Source of the DNA: Sphingobacteriaceae bacterium
GTDB taxonomy: Bacteria > Bacteroidota > Bacteroidia > B-17B0 > Aurantibacillaceae
Assembly (NCBI GenBank): GCA_002319075.1
Contig: NVQB01000001.1
Coordinates: 5,208,001-5,272,000, forward strand
Direction of reading: 5' to 3'
Length of the DNA stretch: 64,000 nt
The position numbers and the translations under genes were made by a program. Below the pieces are notes generated by a model that was not told the origin of the DNA, did not search any database, and was given only the letters and a program-made list of their open reading frames with translations. How positions within the stretch are numbered: position 1 is the first letter of the stretch; every line of letters begins with the position of its first letter. Shown one piece after another: positions 44,763 to 53,819 of this stretch.

Positions 44763-45941
44763 ATGCCAAAAGTGCTTCGTATTATAAACCGTTTTAACCT
44801 GGGTGGTATCAGTTACAATGTATCTTATCTCAGTAAATTTTTACCGGCAAATTACGAAACACTTCTGATTGGAGGTCCGGAGGAAGAAGGGGAAGAAAGC
44901 TCTTTGTATATTCCCGAATCATTGGGATTAGAACCAAAAATTATCGAGGAATTGCGCCGAAGCATAAATCCTTTGGGCGATTATTTTGCCTACCGGAGAA
45001 TTAAAAAAATCATTAAAGAATTTAAACCTGACATTGTACATACACATGCGAGCAAAGCCGGAGCCATTGGTCGTTTAGCCGCTTCGCACTGTAAAGTTCC
45101 TATCTTAATACATACCTTTCATGGTCACGTTTTTCATGGCTACTTTGGAAGTTTTAAAACAAGAATTTTTAAAAGTATTGAACGTTACCTGGCAAAAAAA
45201 AGTACTGCTATTGTAGCCATCAGCAATGCGCAGAAAAAAGAGCTGACTGAAATTCACGCGATTTGTGCCCCTGAAAAAATGCAGGTTATTCCTTTGGGAT
45301 TTGATTTAAATCGTTTTAGGGAAAAGCAATCTGAAAAGAGAACTATTTTTCGTGAAAAATATCACTTAAACGAAGACGATATTGCTATAGGCATTATTGG
45401 GCGCCTTGCTCCTATCAAGAATCATTACTTATTTATTGACGCCATAGAACATCTTTCTAAAAACTCTCAACGAAAAATTGTGGCCTTTATAATAGGTGAT
45501 GGAGAAACAAAACAAGAATTAATCGCTTATATCAAACAAAAACAACTCCCTTATTCGCTTCAAGCGGACGACAAGCAACTCTTTCAATTCACAAGTTGGA
45601 TCAAGCAGGTGGATGGCGCTTTAGCCGGGCTAGACTTAGTTTGCCTGACTTCTAAAAACGAAGGTACTCCTGTGAGTCTGATCGAGGCCCAGGCAGCATC
45701 GAAATATATTATCACTACAAATGTGGGCGGCATACAAGACATTCTGCATCCCGATTGTGGGCTTTTATCAGAGGCAGACGATGCCAATGCTTACAAAAAA
45801 AATCTACTTTATGCCGTAGATAATTTTGAGGAAGTAAATAAAAAAGCGGGAATAGCGAGCGCGGAAGTTATCCGCAAATTCAGCTATACCCGCTTGTGTA
45901 AAGACATGGATGATCTTTACAAAAAATTACTTCCTAGTTAA
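44763..45941 (+). CDS. GT4-type glycosyltransferase
   Basis: A 392-residue GT-B fold glycosyltransferase of family 4. The N-terminal domain has RIINRFNLGGISYNVSYLS and IVHTHASKAGAIGR, then HTFHGHVFHG. The C-terminal domain has GIIGRLAPIKNHYLFI, FIIGDGE and the EX7E-type SKNEGTPVSLIEAQA motif that binds the nucleotide sugar. It probably adds a sugar to a surface polysaccharide, lipid or glycoprotein; the substrate cannot be read. There are no other polysaccharide genes nearby. It overlaps the convergent sppA gene by 8 nt at its end. Confidence 0.9.
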   Translation: MPKVLRIINRFNLGGISYNVSYLSKFLPANYETLLIGGPEEEGEESSLYIPESLGLEPKIIEELRRSINPLGDYFAYRRIKKIIKEFKPDIVHTHASKAGAIGRLAASHCKVPILIHTFHGHVFHGYFGSFKTRIFKSIERYLAKKSTAIVAISNAQKKELTEIHAICAPEKMQVIPLGFDLNRFREKQSEKRTIFREKYHLNEDDIAIGIIGRLAPIKNHYLFIDAIEHLSKNSQRKIVAFIIGDGETKQELIAYIKQKQLPYSLQADDKQLFQFTSWIKQVDGALAGLDLVCLTSKNEGTPVSLIEAQAASKYIITTNVGGIQDILHPDCGLLSEADDANAYKKNLLYAVDNFEEVNKKAGIASAEVIRKFSYTRLCKDMDDLYKKLLPS

Positions 45942-47700
45942 TTTCCAATTCGAAGGGAAGTCTTGCCTGAACGCCTTCTAATTTAATAACGTTTTGTAAC
46001 TGTTTAAAGTACTTATAAACCGGACCAAGATTTGTTTTTATCATTTTGGTTTCCATTTCACTTTCTTTTTTTCCAAAGAAATCATCGAAAGGATTTTTTT
46101 GTTTTGGCAACTCAAGCACTTTATATTCTTTTACTTTTGCTTTTGAAGCGGCATACGCGATCGCATCATTTAAACCACCAAGTTCGTCTACCAATTTAAT
46201 TTTAATTGCATCTGCCCCTGTCCATACCCTTCCCTGCCCTATGCTATCCACTTCAGCCTGCGTAATGCCGCGACCTTCAGCAACACGTTTTGTAAACGTA
46301 TCGTAAACTCTTTCTACCGAACTCTGAATATAATCGTATTCTTTGCCTGACACCGCGCGAAGTCCTGTGCCCATATCGCTGTGTTTATTTGTATTTACAG
46401 TATCGATTGTTATACCTAATTTATTCTCCAGCATTTTATTCAGGTTAGGAATAATTCCAAATACACCAATAGATCCTGTTATAGTATTAGGTTGTGCAAA
46501 AATTCTATCAGCTGCGCAACTAATATAGTAGCCTCCACTTGCGGCAAGATTGCCCATGCTCACCACCATTGGTTTTACTTTTTTAGACAATAAAACTTCT
46601 CTCCATATCACGTCGCTTGCCAGTGCGCTTCCGCCCGGTGAATTTACTCTTAACACGATGGCTTTGATCTTATCATCGAGACGTGCTTCGCGGATGGCTT
46701 TTGCCAAGCGGTCGCTTCCAATCTCATCATCATTGCCATCGCCACTGCCAATATTACCATTGGCGTAGATCACAGCAATTTTATCCCCTTTTACTTTTGT
46801 TTCTGTTTTCTCTTCATATTTTTCAAAATCTAAAAACTTAAGCTTTTCAGTGTCTTTCATGTTGATTGTTTTCTTCAATGCAGAAACAACTTCGTCTTCG
46901 TAAGCTAACTGATCTATGAATTTACCAACAGCATCTTCCGGAAATTTAATTTCCAAAGTATTAGCCATCCTGTTTAATTCGTCTATGCTTATTTTACGGT
47001 CTTTTGAAATCGAGCTCAACATTGTATTCCAAATGCTGTTTAAAAAAATTTCCGACTGGTAACGGTTAGCCTGGCTCATTTTATCCAGCAAAAAAGGTTC
47101 TACAGCACTTTTAAATCTGCCGTGTCTGAACACCTGCATTTCAATATCTAATTTTTCGAAGCTATGTTTGAAGAACATGAGGCTTGCGCCTAATCCTTTC
47201 CAATCCATACTTCCCTGAGGATTTAAAAACACTTTAGTAGAAACAGATGCCAGGAAATACTCTTGTTGCGAATAACTTTCAGAATAGGCATAAATAAATT
47301 TTCCCGATTTTTTAAATGCTTCGAGGGCATTTCTTACTTCAAGTACTGTTGCAGAACCTGCGCGCATATTTTTTACGTATAAATAAATACCCTTAATGTT
47401 TTTATCAGACGCTGCTGCTTCAATTGTTTTGATCATGGTATTTAAGGCAAGACCTCCGCCTCCGCCAAACTCACTCATACCGCCAAAATCTTTAAAAGGA
47501 TTTTGTTTTTCACGTTCTGCTATCTCGCCATCGAGCACAAGTTTTAAAATAGAGTTGGTCTTGGTTTCAGTTACTTCGTCTTTATCTTTAGAATCAGTAA
47601 AACTTGACTTAACTGCCGCTATGGTTATAAAAATGGCGAGAACTGTGGCAATCACAATCCCTAAAATTGATCCGAAAAATGCTCCGAAAAACTGTTTCAT
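45934..47700 (-). CDS. sppA: Signal peptide peptidase SppA, long (67K) type
   Basis: A 588-residue membrane-bound serine protease that degrades cleaved signal peptides. It has an N-terminal transmembrane helix (residues 8-30). The first half contains the GRFKSAVEPF motif with K197 as the likely general base, and the second half contains LAASGGYYIS with S388 as the likely nucleophile, giving the Ser/Lys dyad of the long bacterial SppA. Both halves have the SppA fold (YSESYSQQEYFLAS, and VNSPGGSALASD). Length fits the family. It is convergent with the glycosyltransferase gene. Confidence 0.92.
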   Translation of the reverse strand: MKQFFGAFFGSILGIVIATVLAIFITIAAVKSSFTDSKDKDEVTETKTNSILKLVLDGEIAEREKQNPFKDFGGMSEFGGGGGLALNTMIKTIEAAASDKNIKGIYLYVKNMRAGSATVLEVRNALEAFKKSGKFIYAYSESYSQQEYFLASVSTKVFLNPQGSMDWKGLGASLMFFKHSFEKLDIEMQVFRHGRFKSAVEPFLLDKMSQANRYQSEIFLNSIWNTMLSSISKDRKISIDELNRMANTLEIKFPEDAVGKFIDQLAYEDEVVSALKKTINMKDTEKLKFLDFEKYEEKTETKVKGDKIAVIYANGNIGSGDGNDDEIGSDRLAKAIREARLDDKIKAIVLRVNSPGGSALASDVIWREVLLSKKVKPMVVSMGNLAASGGYYISCAADRIFAQPNTITGSIGVFGIIPNLNKMLENKLGITIDTVNTNKHSDMGTGLRAVSGKEYDYIQSSVERVYDTFTKRVAEGRGITQAEVDSIGQGRVWTGADAIKIKLVDELGGLNDAIAYAASKAKVKEYKVLELPKQKNPFDDFFGKKESEMETKMIKTNLGPVYKYFKQLQNVIKLEGVQARLPFELEIN

Positions 47701-47809
47701 AATGTTGTTGTTTCTTAATTTGTAAAAAGTGTACCCCTTATCGCTGCAAGAAAAGGTTAGTTCATAGTTTATTCTTTATTAGTAATTATCAGCCATACGG
47801 GCTAATGTT

Positions 47810-47817
47810 TATATTTG
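47810..47817 (+). promoter_or_regulatory. -7 box for folK
   Basis: TATATTTG is an exact TAnnTTTG match, 49 nt before the folK ATG at 47867. Confidence 0.5.
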
Positions 47818-47866
47818 TAACGGTTGTAAAATTAAAAATATAAATGATTGTTTTTGGAAAGATAGT

Positions 47867-48358
47867 ATGAATGTGGTTTTTTTAGGTTTAGGCGGAAACA
47901 TTGGCAACCGTATGGAAAATCTCGTGAATGCAAGAGAAGCCTTAAGTAAAAAATGCGGCACAATTGTTAAAGTTTCTGGCGTATATGAAACCGAAGCCTG
48001 GGGCTCGAATTCTAAAAACAATTATCTTAACCAGGTGGTGAAAATGGAAACTTCACTTACGGTTCAGGAATTACTTGAGAGAATTCTTAGTGTAGAATCA
48101 GAATTAGGACGCGTTCGCACGGAGAAACAAAACTCCGACAGAACGATGGATATAGATATACTCTTCTATAATTCAGAAATTATCAATCTTGATCATCTTC
48201 ATATACCGCATCCACGCCTGCATTTGCGCAAATTCGTTTTAATTCCCTTATGTGATATTGAAGCCGACTATATTCATCCATTACTTAAAAAAACGCTGAT
48301 AGAACTTTTGAAAAATTGCGAGGATAAGCTCAAAGTAAGTGCTGTAGGTTCCGTTTAA
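47867..48358 (+). CDS. folK: Dihydropterin pyrophosphokinase (HPPK)
   Basis: A 163-residue HPPK of folate synthesis, which transfers pyrophosphate from ATP to hydroxymethyl-dihydropterin. It shows the family motifs VFLGLGGNIGNR, VSGVYETEAWG, NYLNQVVKMET and the signature RTMDIDILFYN, followed by IPHPRLHLRKFVLIPL. Length is typical for a single-domain HPPK. It is monocistronic between sppA and an OmpA-type gene, with a terminator directly after it. Confidence 0.96.
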   Translation: MNVVFLGLGGNIGNRMENLVNAREALSKKCGTIVKVSGVYETEAWGSNSKNNYLNQVVKMETSLTVQELLERILSVESELGRVRTEKQNSDRTMDIDILFYNSEIINLDHLHIPHPRLHLRKFVLIPLCDIEADYIHPLLKKTLIELLKNCEDKLKVSAVGSV

Positions 48359-48385
48359 GCTTTTTTTACCCGGGTTTAAAAACTT

Positions 48386-48411
48386 CTATGCAAGCATAGC
48401 TTTTTTTTTTG
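48386..48411 (+). terminator. Terminator after folK
   Basis: A short hairpin (CTATG, 4-nt loop CAAG, CATAG, at 48386-48399) followed by C and ten T residues. Confidence 0.65.
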
Positions 48412-48427
48412 AAAACTTGATAAAAGA

Positions 48428-48435
48428 TAATTTTG
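48428..48435 (+). promoter_or_regulatory. -7 box for the OmpA-type gene
   Basis: TAATTTTG matches TAnnTTTG, 39 nt before the ATG at 48475. It overlaps an in-frame TTG at 48433, so translation must start downstream, at the ATG. Confidence 0.55.
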
Positions 48436-48474
48436 GCCAAACAAGCTAAAACTTATACATTTAGCACATTCGTA

Positions 48475-50430
48475 ATGAAAAAAATCTACTTATTACTTCT
48501 CACCGTTTGTTCTAGTTTAATTTCCAATAGTCAGATAACCCTGGTTGGACATACGCTGCTAAATAATTCAGCAGTAAAACAAGTGCAAATCAGTGTAAAA
48601 ACTGAGGGAGTAATCACCAAGACTCTGAATACACAATCAAAATCGGATTTTAAACTAGAGCTCGACTACGGAAAGATATACGATATCTATTTTCAAAATC
48701 CCAGGAGTCCGGTAATGTACATGCGGGTGGTTGCGAATACGATTCCGGTAGAAAAGTACGAGTACAGGATGGGTTACGAGCTCAACATTCCTTTTGTATA
48801 CAAGACAGATGAAGATGTAGATACCACTGTATTTAAAAACCCGTTCTTCCGGGTTATTTTTAATGGCAGTAAAAAAATGGTGGATGACACTGCCTACAAC
48901 ACCGCTTTTGCGAAAACGGTAATTGTAAAACCGTCAAAAAGAAATGATCCTGCAGTGGTGTCATCCGGTAATAACGACAGTGTTAAAATAACCCCTGTTA
49001 AGTCTGTTGAGGTGCAGGCAATTGTTGCCGGAAAAGTTATTCTTAATTGCAATCCACAATTAACGGTCAAAAACAAGCCCATTTCCCTTTACAATAAAAG
49101 CGGTGAACTGGTTAAATCAACTTATACCAATCGTTTCGGAGCTTTTTCTTTTTCGGGAATAGCAGCCATGGATGTCTCTAAAATTGTTATGGATATTAAG
49201 GATATTTCTGCTGATAATTCTTTATACCTGGTAACCTCTAAGAATGCCTCGGTGGCCATTTCGAAACCAATGGATGGATATTGTGAATGGAAAATTAAAA
49301 CTACGGAACTTATAAAATTAGTAGACAATCACTTTACAAGTAATATTGGAGGAAAACTTATATCCTCTAAACCAAAGGAAAAAAAGTTCTATGCAAAAAA
49401 AGAAGTTTACCTTTTGAATGAATACAATACTATTATAAGAAAGACGACAACCAATTTATTCGGGACATTTGTATTTGAAGATATTCGTCCTGATCATCGT
49501 TATTTTATTGGTATTGACGCCAGCAATATTGCCGGTGAAAAAGTAGATCTTTTAAGCAAGGAAGATAATTTTATTGGGACGCTCGATAGCCTGGCTGGTG
49601 GGAAGCGCGGGTTGAAAATTATGAGTAATTATAATACTGCCTTCAACGACCTTTCGGTGGGTGACGATGAAATGAAAATGGACGTAAAGGCGACTATTTA
49701 CGGTGACAATGTAAACACGCCCATTGGGAAGCTAAAAATCATTTTATTGAATGATAAATATGAGGTGATCGACAGTACTGTAACGGACGATTTTGGAACT
49801 TTTAAATTTAAGTACCTTCCCTTCTTAAAACGTTTTTATTTAAGTGCCGAAAATACCGACAACATTCTGGACGTATTTAAGGACATAATTATTTACAGCA
49901 ACGACGATAACCTTATTAAAATAATGACCCATCAGAAAGGTTCCAAATTCTCTTACAAGCCCGTTAATGCAGAGCTATCGAGCATGCGTGACCTGGAACT
50001 GGAAGATCCTTGGCTGGAATTTGTGGATGCAAAAAAACCAGGAACCGGTCAAAAAAGAAGTTTAACCGAAGCACCAAAATCAATTGTAGAAAACATTTTG
50101 TTTGAAACCGGAAAATATAGTATTACACCGCAGTCAAAGGAAATTCTTGATAAAATTATCCTGGTTTTAAATAGCAACAAACAACTTAAACTGGAAGTGG
50201 GCGCTCATACGGATAGCAAAGGGAATGAGGCATCTAATTTGCAACTTAGCCGATTGCGGGCAAAAACAGTTCAGGATTATATTACAAAATCGGGAATTGA
50301 TATAAAACGTATTATTTCAAAAGGCTATGGAGAAACAAAACTCCTTAACAATTGCAAAGATAACCAACCTTGCAGTGAGCTGGAACATGCACAAAACAGA
50401 AGAATAGAATTTAAAATACTTGGAGAATAA
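48475..50430 (+). CDS. OmpA-family protein with carboxypeptidase-regulatory-like repeats
   Basis: From the ATG at 48475, a 651-residue exported protein (signal LLLLTVCSSLISNSQ). Several carboxypeptidase-regulatory-like beta domains can be seen as repeats of the form 'I...L.D.....I..T.TD.FG.F.F' (for example SGELVKSTYTNRFGAFSFSG, TIIRKTTTNLFGTFVFEDI and VIDSTVTDDFGTFKFKYL). The last 120 residues are an OmpA-like peptidoglycan-binding domain: VENILFETGKYSITPQS, VGAHTDSKGNEASNLQLS and NRRIEFKI. It should anchor an envelope structure to the cell wall. It is directly followed by gldC, which suggests a motility or T9SS link. Confidence 0.85.
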   Translation: MKKIYLLLLTVCSSLISNSQITLVGHTLLNNSAVKQVQISVKTEGVITKTLNTQSKSDFKLELDYGKIYDIYFQNPRSPVMYMRVVANTIPVEKYEYRMGYELNIPFVYKTDEDVDTTVFKNPFFRVIFNGSKKMVDDTAYNTAFAKTVIVKPSKRNDPAVVSSGNNDSVKITPVKSVEVQAIVAGKVILNCNPQLTVKNKPISLYNKSGELVKSTYTNRFGAFSFSGIAAMDVSKIVMDIKDISADNSLYLVTSKNASVAISKPMDGYCEWKIKTTELIKLVDNHFTSNIGGKLISSKPKEKKFYAKKEVYLLNEYNTIIRKTTTNLFGTFVFEDIRPDHRYFIGIDASNIAGEKVDLLSKEDNFIGTLDSLAGGKRGLKIMSNYNTAFNDLSVGDDEMKMDVKATIYGDNVNTPIGKLKIILLNDKYEVIDSTVTDDFGTFKFKYLPFLKRFYLSAENTDNILDVFKDIIIYSNDDNLIKIMTHQKGSKFSYKPVNAELSSMRDLELEDPWLEFVDAKKPGTGQKRSLTEAPKSIVENILFETGKYSITPQSKEILDKIILVLNSNKQLKLEVGAHTDSKGNEASNLQLSRLRAKTVQDYITKSGIDIKRIISKGYGETKLLNNCKDNQPCSELEHAQNRRIEFKILGE

Positions 50431-50431
50431 A

Positions 50432-50755
50432 ATGAAGACTACTGAAATTAACTTTACGGTTACTGTTGATGAAAATAATTTACCACACTCAATTAAATGG
50501 AGTGCTCCCGACACGGGAGAAGCAAGCGAGTGTAATAGCTTAATGATTGCTTTGTGGGATAAAAAAGAAAATAACACCCTGAGAATAGATCTTTGGACTA
50601 AGGACATGATGGTAGATGAAATGAAAAAATTCTTTCATCAAAATGTTATGACACTTACAGACACTTATGTGCGTGCTACGGGCGATGACGCTACGGCAAA
50701 AAAAGTAAAACAATTTTTTGGTGAGATTGGTAAAGACATCGGGGTATTAAAATAA
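50432..50755 (+). CDS. gldC: Gliding motility protein GldC
   Basis: A 107-residue protein matching GldC from gliding Bacteroidota: INFTVTVDENNLPHSIKWSA, then EASECNSLMIALWDKKEN, LRIDLWTKDMMVDEMKKFF and HQNVMTLTDTY. GldC was found in genetic studies of flavobacterial gliding; its biochemical role is unclear. The ATG at 50432 lies 1 nt after the stop of the OmpA-type gene, so the two are co-transcribed. An in-frame start 4 codons upstream overlaps that gene and is less likely. Confidence 0.92.
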   Translation: MKTTEINFTVTVDENNLPHSIKWSAPDTGEASECNSLMIALWDKKENNTLRIDLWTKDMMVDEMKKFFHQNVMTLTDTYVRATGDDATAKKVKQFFGEIGKDIGVLK

Positions 50756-50768
50756 GCCCTACTCTTTT

Positions 50769-51311
50769 TTAAACTTCCTTTGAATTTTCGAAGAAACTGA
50801 AGTTTACATTGCCATAATTTCTAAGCTTTGTAAAACCCTGCAGACCTTCCAGTTTGGTTCTTTGACCGTGCTCGATGATCAGCATACCATTTTCTTTTAA
50901 CAAACCACGTTCAAAAACGAGTTTGTGAATGTTTGGAATTTCAGGAAGATCGTAAGGCGGATCGGCAAAAATCAAATCAAATTTCGAGGTAGAATTCTTT
51001 AGAAAATCAAACACGTCATTTTTAAGGGCGTTGATATTAAAATTCAGTTCTTTACTTGTTGCCCTTAAAAAACCGGCACATTTAAAATGTTTATCTACTG
51101 CTACAATCTCTTTAGCTCCGCGGGAAGCAAATTCTAAAGAAATATGTCCAGTACCGCTAAACAAATCAAGCACCGTTAGCTCTTCGAAATCAACCTTATT
51201 TGTCAGAATATTGAAGAGTCCCTCTTTTGCGAAATCGGTAGTAGGTCGCACCGGTAGATCTTTGGCTACTTTAATAACTTTGCCTTTGTGGGTGCCTCCT
51301 ATAATTCGCAT
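50769..51311 (-). CDS. rsmD: 16S rRNA guanine-N2-methyltransferase RsmD
   Basis: A 180-residue SAM-dependent methyltransferase that modifies G966 of 16S rRNA. It starts MRIIGGTHKGKVIKV, with RPTTDFAKEGLFNIL, the SAM-binding LDLFSGTGHISLEFASRGA and the catalytic DPPY motif (IFADPPYDLP). Length is typical. It overlaps the end of the DUF3822 gene by 13 nt on the same strand, so the two are translationally coupled. Confidence 0.95.
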   Translation of the reverse strand: MRIIGGTHKGKVIKVAKDLPVRPTTDFAKEGLFNILTNKVDFEELTVLDLFSGTGHISLEFASRGAKEIVAVDKHFKCAGFLRATSKELNFNINALKNDVFDFLKNSTSKFDLIFADPPYDLPEIPNIHKLVFERGLLKENGMLIIEHGQRTKLEGLQGFTKLRNYGNVNFSFFENSKEV

Positions 51312-52156
51312 AAATGTTGATTTAGTAAAGTAAAATAATAATGTTGAGGCATTGAAGCTAGTTCTCCGTTTAATTTCACAGAAGCGTCACTTACACAAAA
51401 CTCGACCTGCCTGATGTATTTTTTCAAGCTTTGTATAACAGAGTCGTTGGCATTTCTTTCTGCGGCAACCGACAGTCTTACGTGAAGCGGATTTAAATTA
51501 AACTGCTCCATCATAAATAAAACATAATAGAGTATATCTTCATTATTCTCGAAGGCAAACACGTTATAAAATAAGACTTCTGTTTTGTCTTTGGCGGCGA
51601 GCTCTATAAAGCCATCGCCAATATTCAGATATAAATTGGCATTTTTTAAAGAATGCTGGCTAAAAAACAAGGACATGCTTACAGCGCCCTGGTGTCTTAA
51701 CGAAGCATTCGGAAAAGTCTTTTCAAAATAATTCAGCAGATCGGATTCAACAGTAAAACAAAAATTAATGTTTTTAACCGAGTGTTTTAATGAGCGCTTT
51801 ACAAGTTCAACACCGGTCGCAAAATGCAAGATCGGTTTAATATCTTCCACTTGTGAAAAAGCCTCAGGAAGCATTGTAAAATCTGTATTGAGAAAACTAA
51901 CATTTACTCTTTCGAATTTTTTCTGATGCAGCAAATAATTGTTGACGAGAAAAGAAATTTTATCGGTCAGATCAAACGTAGTATTTGCCAGGTGCGTAAT
52001 TTCGACATGGCATAATTCTATTACATTTTTAAAATTCTGAGTAGAGATGGCATATACAAAAGAAGCGGGACCTATCAGGATGGATAGGCTTAACACTTCA
52101 CCATTTGCCGGTTTTTCGCTGTAATAGTGCTTTGTTATATATGCCTCGCTGGTCAT
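51299..52156 (-). CDS. DUF3822-family protein
   Basis: A 285-residue cytoplasmic protein from the ATG at 52156, which begins MTSEAYITKHYY. An in-frame codon at 52174 is possible, but a -7 box lies between. Recognisable pieces are LSILIGPASFVYAIST, FATGVELVKRSLKHS, then GAVSMSLFFSQHSL, YLNIGDGFIELAA and PHHYYF-type ending (MPQHYYFTLLNQ). It resembles the ASKHA-like DUF3822 proteins that sit just before rsmD in Bacteroidota. Function is unknown. The 13-nt overlap with rsmD suggests a linked role in rRNA or ribosome maturation; that is inference. Confidence 0.75.
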   Translation of the reverse strand: MTSEAYITKHYYSEKPANGEVLSLSILIGPASFVYAISTQNFKNVIELCHVEITHLANTTFDLTDKISFLVNNYLLHQKKFERVNVSFLNTDFTMLPEAFSQVEDIKPILHFATGVELVKRSLKHSVKNINFCFTVESDLLNYFEKTFPNASLRHQGAVSMSLFFSQHSLKNANLYLNIGDGFIELAAKDKTEVLFYNVFAFENNEDILYYVLFMMEQFNLNPLHVRLSVAAERNANDSVIQSLKKYIRQVEFCVSDASVKLNGELASMPQHYYFTLLNQHLCEL

Positions 52157-52162
52157 AAGAAA

Positions 52163-52170
52163 CAAAGCTA
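52163..52170 (-). promoter_or_regulatory. -7 box 6 nt before the DUF3822 start
   Basis: Minus strand reads TAGCTTTG, an exact TAnnTTTG match, ending 6 nt before the ATG at 52156. This implies a very short or leaderless mRNA and decides the start. Confidence 0.5.
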
Positions 52171-52275
52171 ACACATTCTTAAATTAAAAAACAATTTATT
52201 TAAGAAATCGCTGTATTAAGATGATTTGTTCTTTTATTTTTTTCGGTCACGACCTTTATACTGCTTAATTCTGAC

Positions 52276-52283
52276 TATTTTTG
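52276..52283 (+). promoter_or_regulatory. -7 box 9 nt before the SF1 helicase start
   Basis: TATTTTTG matches TAnnTTTG exactly and includes an in-frame TTG (52281). The ATG at 52293 is 9 nt farther on and is therefore the likely start. Confidence 0.5.
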
Positions 52284-52292
52284 AAAAGACAA

Positions 52293-53717
52293 ATGCTTAG
52301 AAAAGACCCTGTTCAGGATTTTAAAAACCTTATTCCCACTTACCTGCCATTTTCGCCAAATGGAGATCAGTTGGAGGCTATTGATAAGATCTCTGATTTT
52401 ATTTTTAACCGTGACGACCGGAGTGTTTTTATTTTAAAGGGATATGCCGGTACCGGAAAGACCAATCTCATTTCAGCATTTACAAAAGCTTTACCCGTTA
52501 TAAAATGGCGCAGTGTGCTGCTTGCTCCCACCGGGCGGGCGGCAAAAGTATTGAGTGCCTATTCGCAAAGGCAGGCACAAACTATACATAAAAAAATATT
52601 CAGGAAACAGATGGATGCTAATGGCAGTGTTTTGTTTTCTTTGGCTGATAACCTTCACCGCAACACGCTTTTTATAGTGGATGAAGCTTCGATGATAAGT
52701 GCCGATTCGGGAGGAGAAAGTCTTTTTAATAGTTTACTTGAAAATCTTTTCGAATACATTTACAGTGGAGATAATTGTAAACTGATTCTTATTGGAGATA
52801 CAGCGCAGTTGCCACCCGTAGGGAGTAATGAAAGTCCGGCTCTGAATCGCGAGTATCTTAAAAATGCTTTTTACCTGAACATTCATTTTTTTGAGTTGAA
52901 AGAAGTGGCCCGTCAAAGGTTGGAAAGCGGCATCTTATTGAATGCTACCAATTTGCGTACAACTATAGACGCAGAACAATTCGAAGTGCCGAAACTACAG
53001 TGTACCTCTGATGTGGTACGACTTTCGGGAGAAGACCTGGAGGATACACTTAATTCGTGCCTTTCGAATTACGGGGAAGAGAATGTGGTTATTATTACAA
53101 GGAGTAACAAAAGGGCCAATTTATTTAATCAGAGTTTCAGGAATCGTATAAAATTGTATGAGGAAGATCTGGTGGCTGGCGATAAAATCATGATCGTTAA
53201 AAACAATTATTTTTGGTTACCCGAAAATAATGGGGAGGCTGGTTTTATTGCTAACGGAGATATGGCGGAGATCACAAGAATTATAAATCGCGAAGAACTA
53301 TACGGTTTTCACTTTTGTGAATGTGTTATAAAATTTGTGGACTATCCTAATTTGGCTGAGCAACAGGTTAAACTTCTGACCGACAGTTTATACACCGATA
53401 ATCCAGCCTTACTACCTGAAGATCAACGCAGATTGTATGAAGCTGTTTTAGAAGATGTGAGTGATGAGCCAATAAAAGGAGTTAGAATGTCTTACTTAAA
53501 AAAGAGTCCTTATTATAATGCTCTTCAGGTAAAATTCAGTTATGCAATAACCTGCCATAAATCACAAGGCGGACAATGGCCTGTTGTATTTATAGATCAA
53601 GGATTTTTAAAAGATGAGAATGTTGACCATGGATTTACAAGATGGCTTTACACAGCCATAACAAGGGCTACAGAGAGAATCTACCTCATAAATTTCAATG
53701 AACATTTTTTTTCATAA
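52293..53717 (+). CDS. SF1B (RecD2/Dda-like) DNA helicase
   Basis: A 474-residue superfamily 1B helicase without the large N-terminal extension of RecD2. It has Walker A GYAGTGKT at about 50-57, the Ia motif LLAPTGRAAKVLS, Walker B FIVDEASM, motif III LIGDTAQLPPVG and the C-terminal motif V/VI TCHKSQGGQW then WLYTAITRATERIYL. Such helicases unwind DNA 5' to 3' in repair or replication restart. The RecD2 name cannot be given with certainty; it could also be called a Dda- or Pif1-like helicase. It is divergent from the DUF3822-rsmD pair and monocistronic. Confidence 0.88.
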   Translation: MLRKDPVQDFKNLIPTYLPFSPNGDQLEAIDKISDFIFNRDDRSVFILKGYAGTGKTNLISAFTKALPVIKWRSVLLAPTGRAAKVLSAYSQRQAQTIHKKIFRKQMDANGSVLFSLADNLHRNTLFIVDEASMISADSGGESLFNSLLENLFEYIYSGDNCKLILIGDTAQLPPVGSNESPALNREYLKNAFYLNIHFFELKEVARQRLESGILLNATNLRTTIDAEQFEVPKLQCTSDVVRLSGEDLEDTLNSCLSNYGEENVVIITRSNKRANLFNQSFRNRIKLYEEDLVAGDKIMIVKNNYFWLPENNGEAGFIANGDMAEITRIINREELYGFHFCECVIKFVDYPNLAEQQVKLLTDSLYTDNPALLPEDQRRLYEAVLEDVSDEPIKGVRMSYLKKSPYYNALQVKFSYAITCHKSQGGQWPVVFIDQGFLKDENVDHGFTRWLYTAITRATERIYLINFNEHFFS

Positions 53718-53819
53718 AGCATTAATTATTAACTCTTTAATGTTTATTAATAAATCAATTTATTTTTTAGTCTGCCTCTAAAACCTTATTTTTGCTGGAT
53801 GCGGACCGTATTTTAATAG

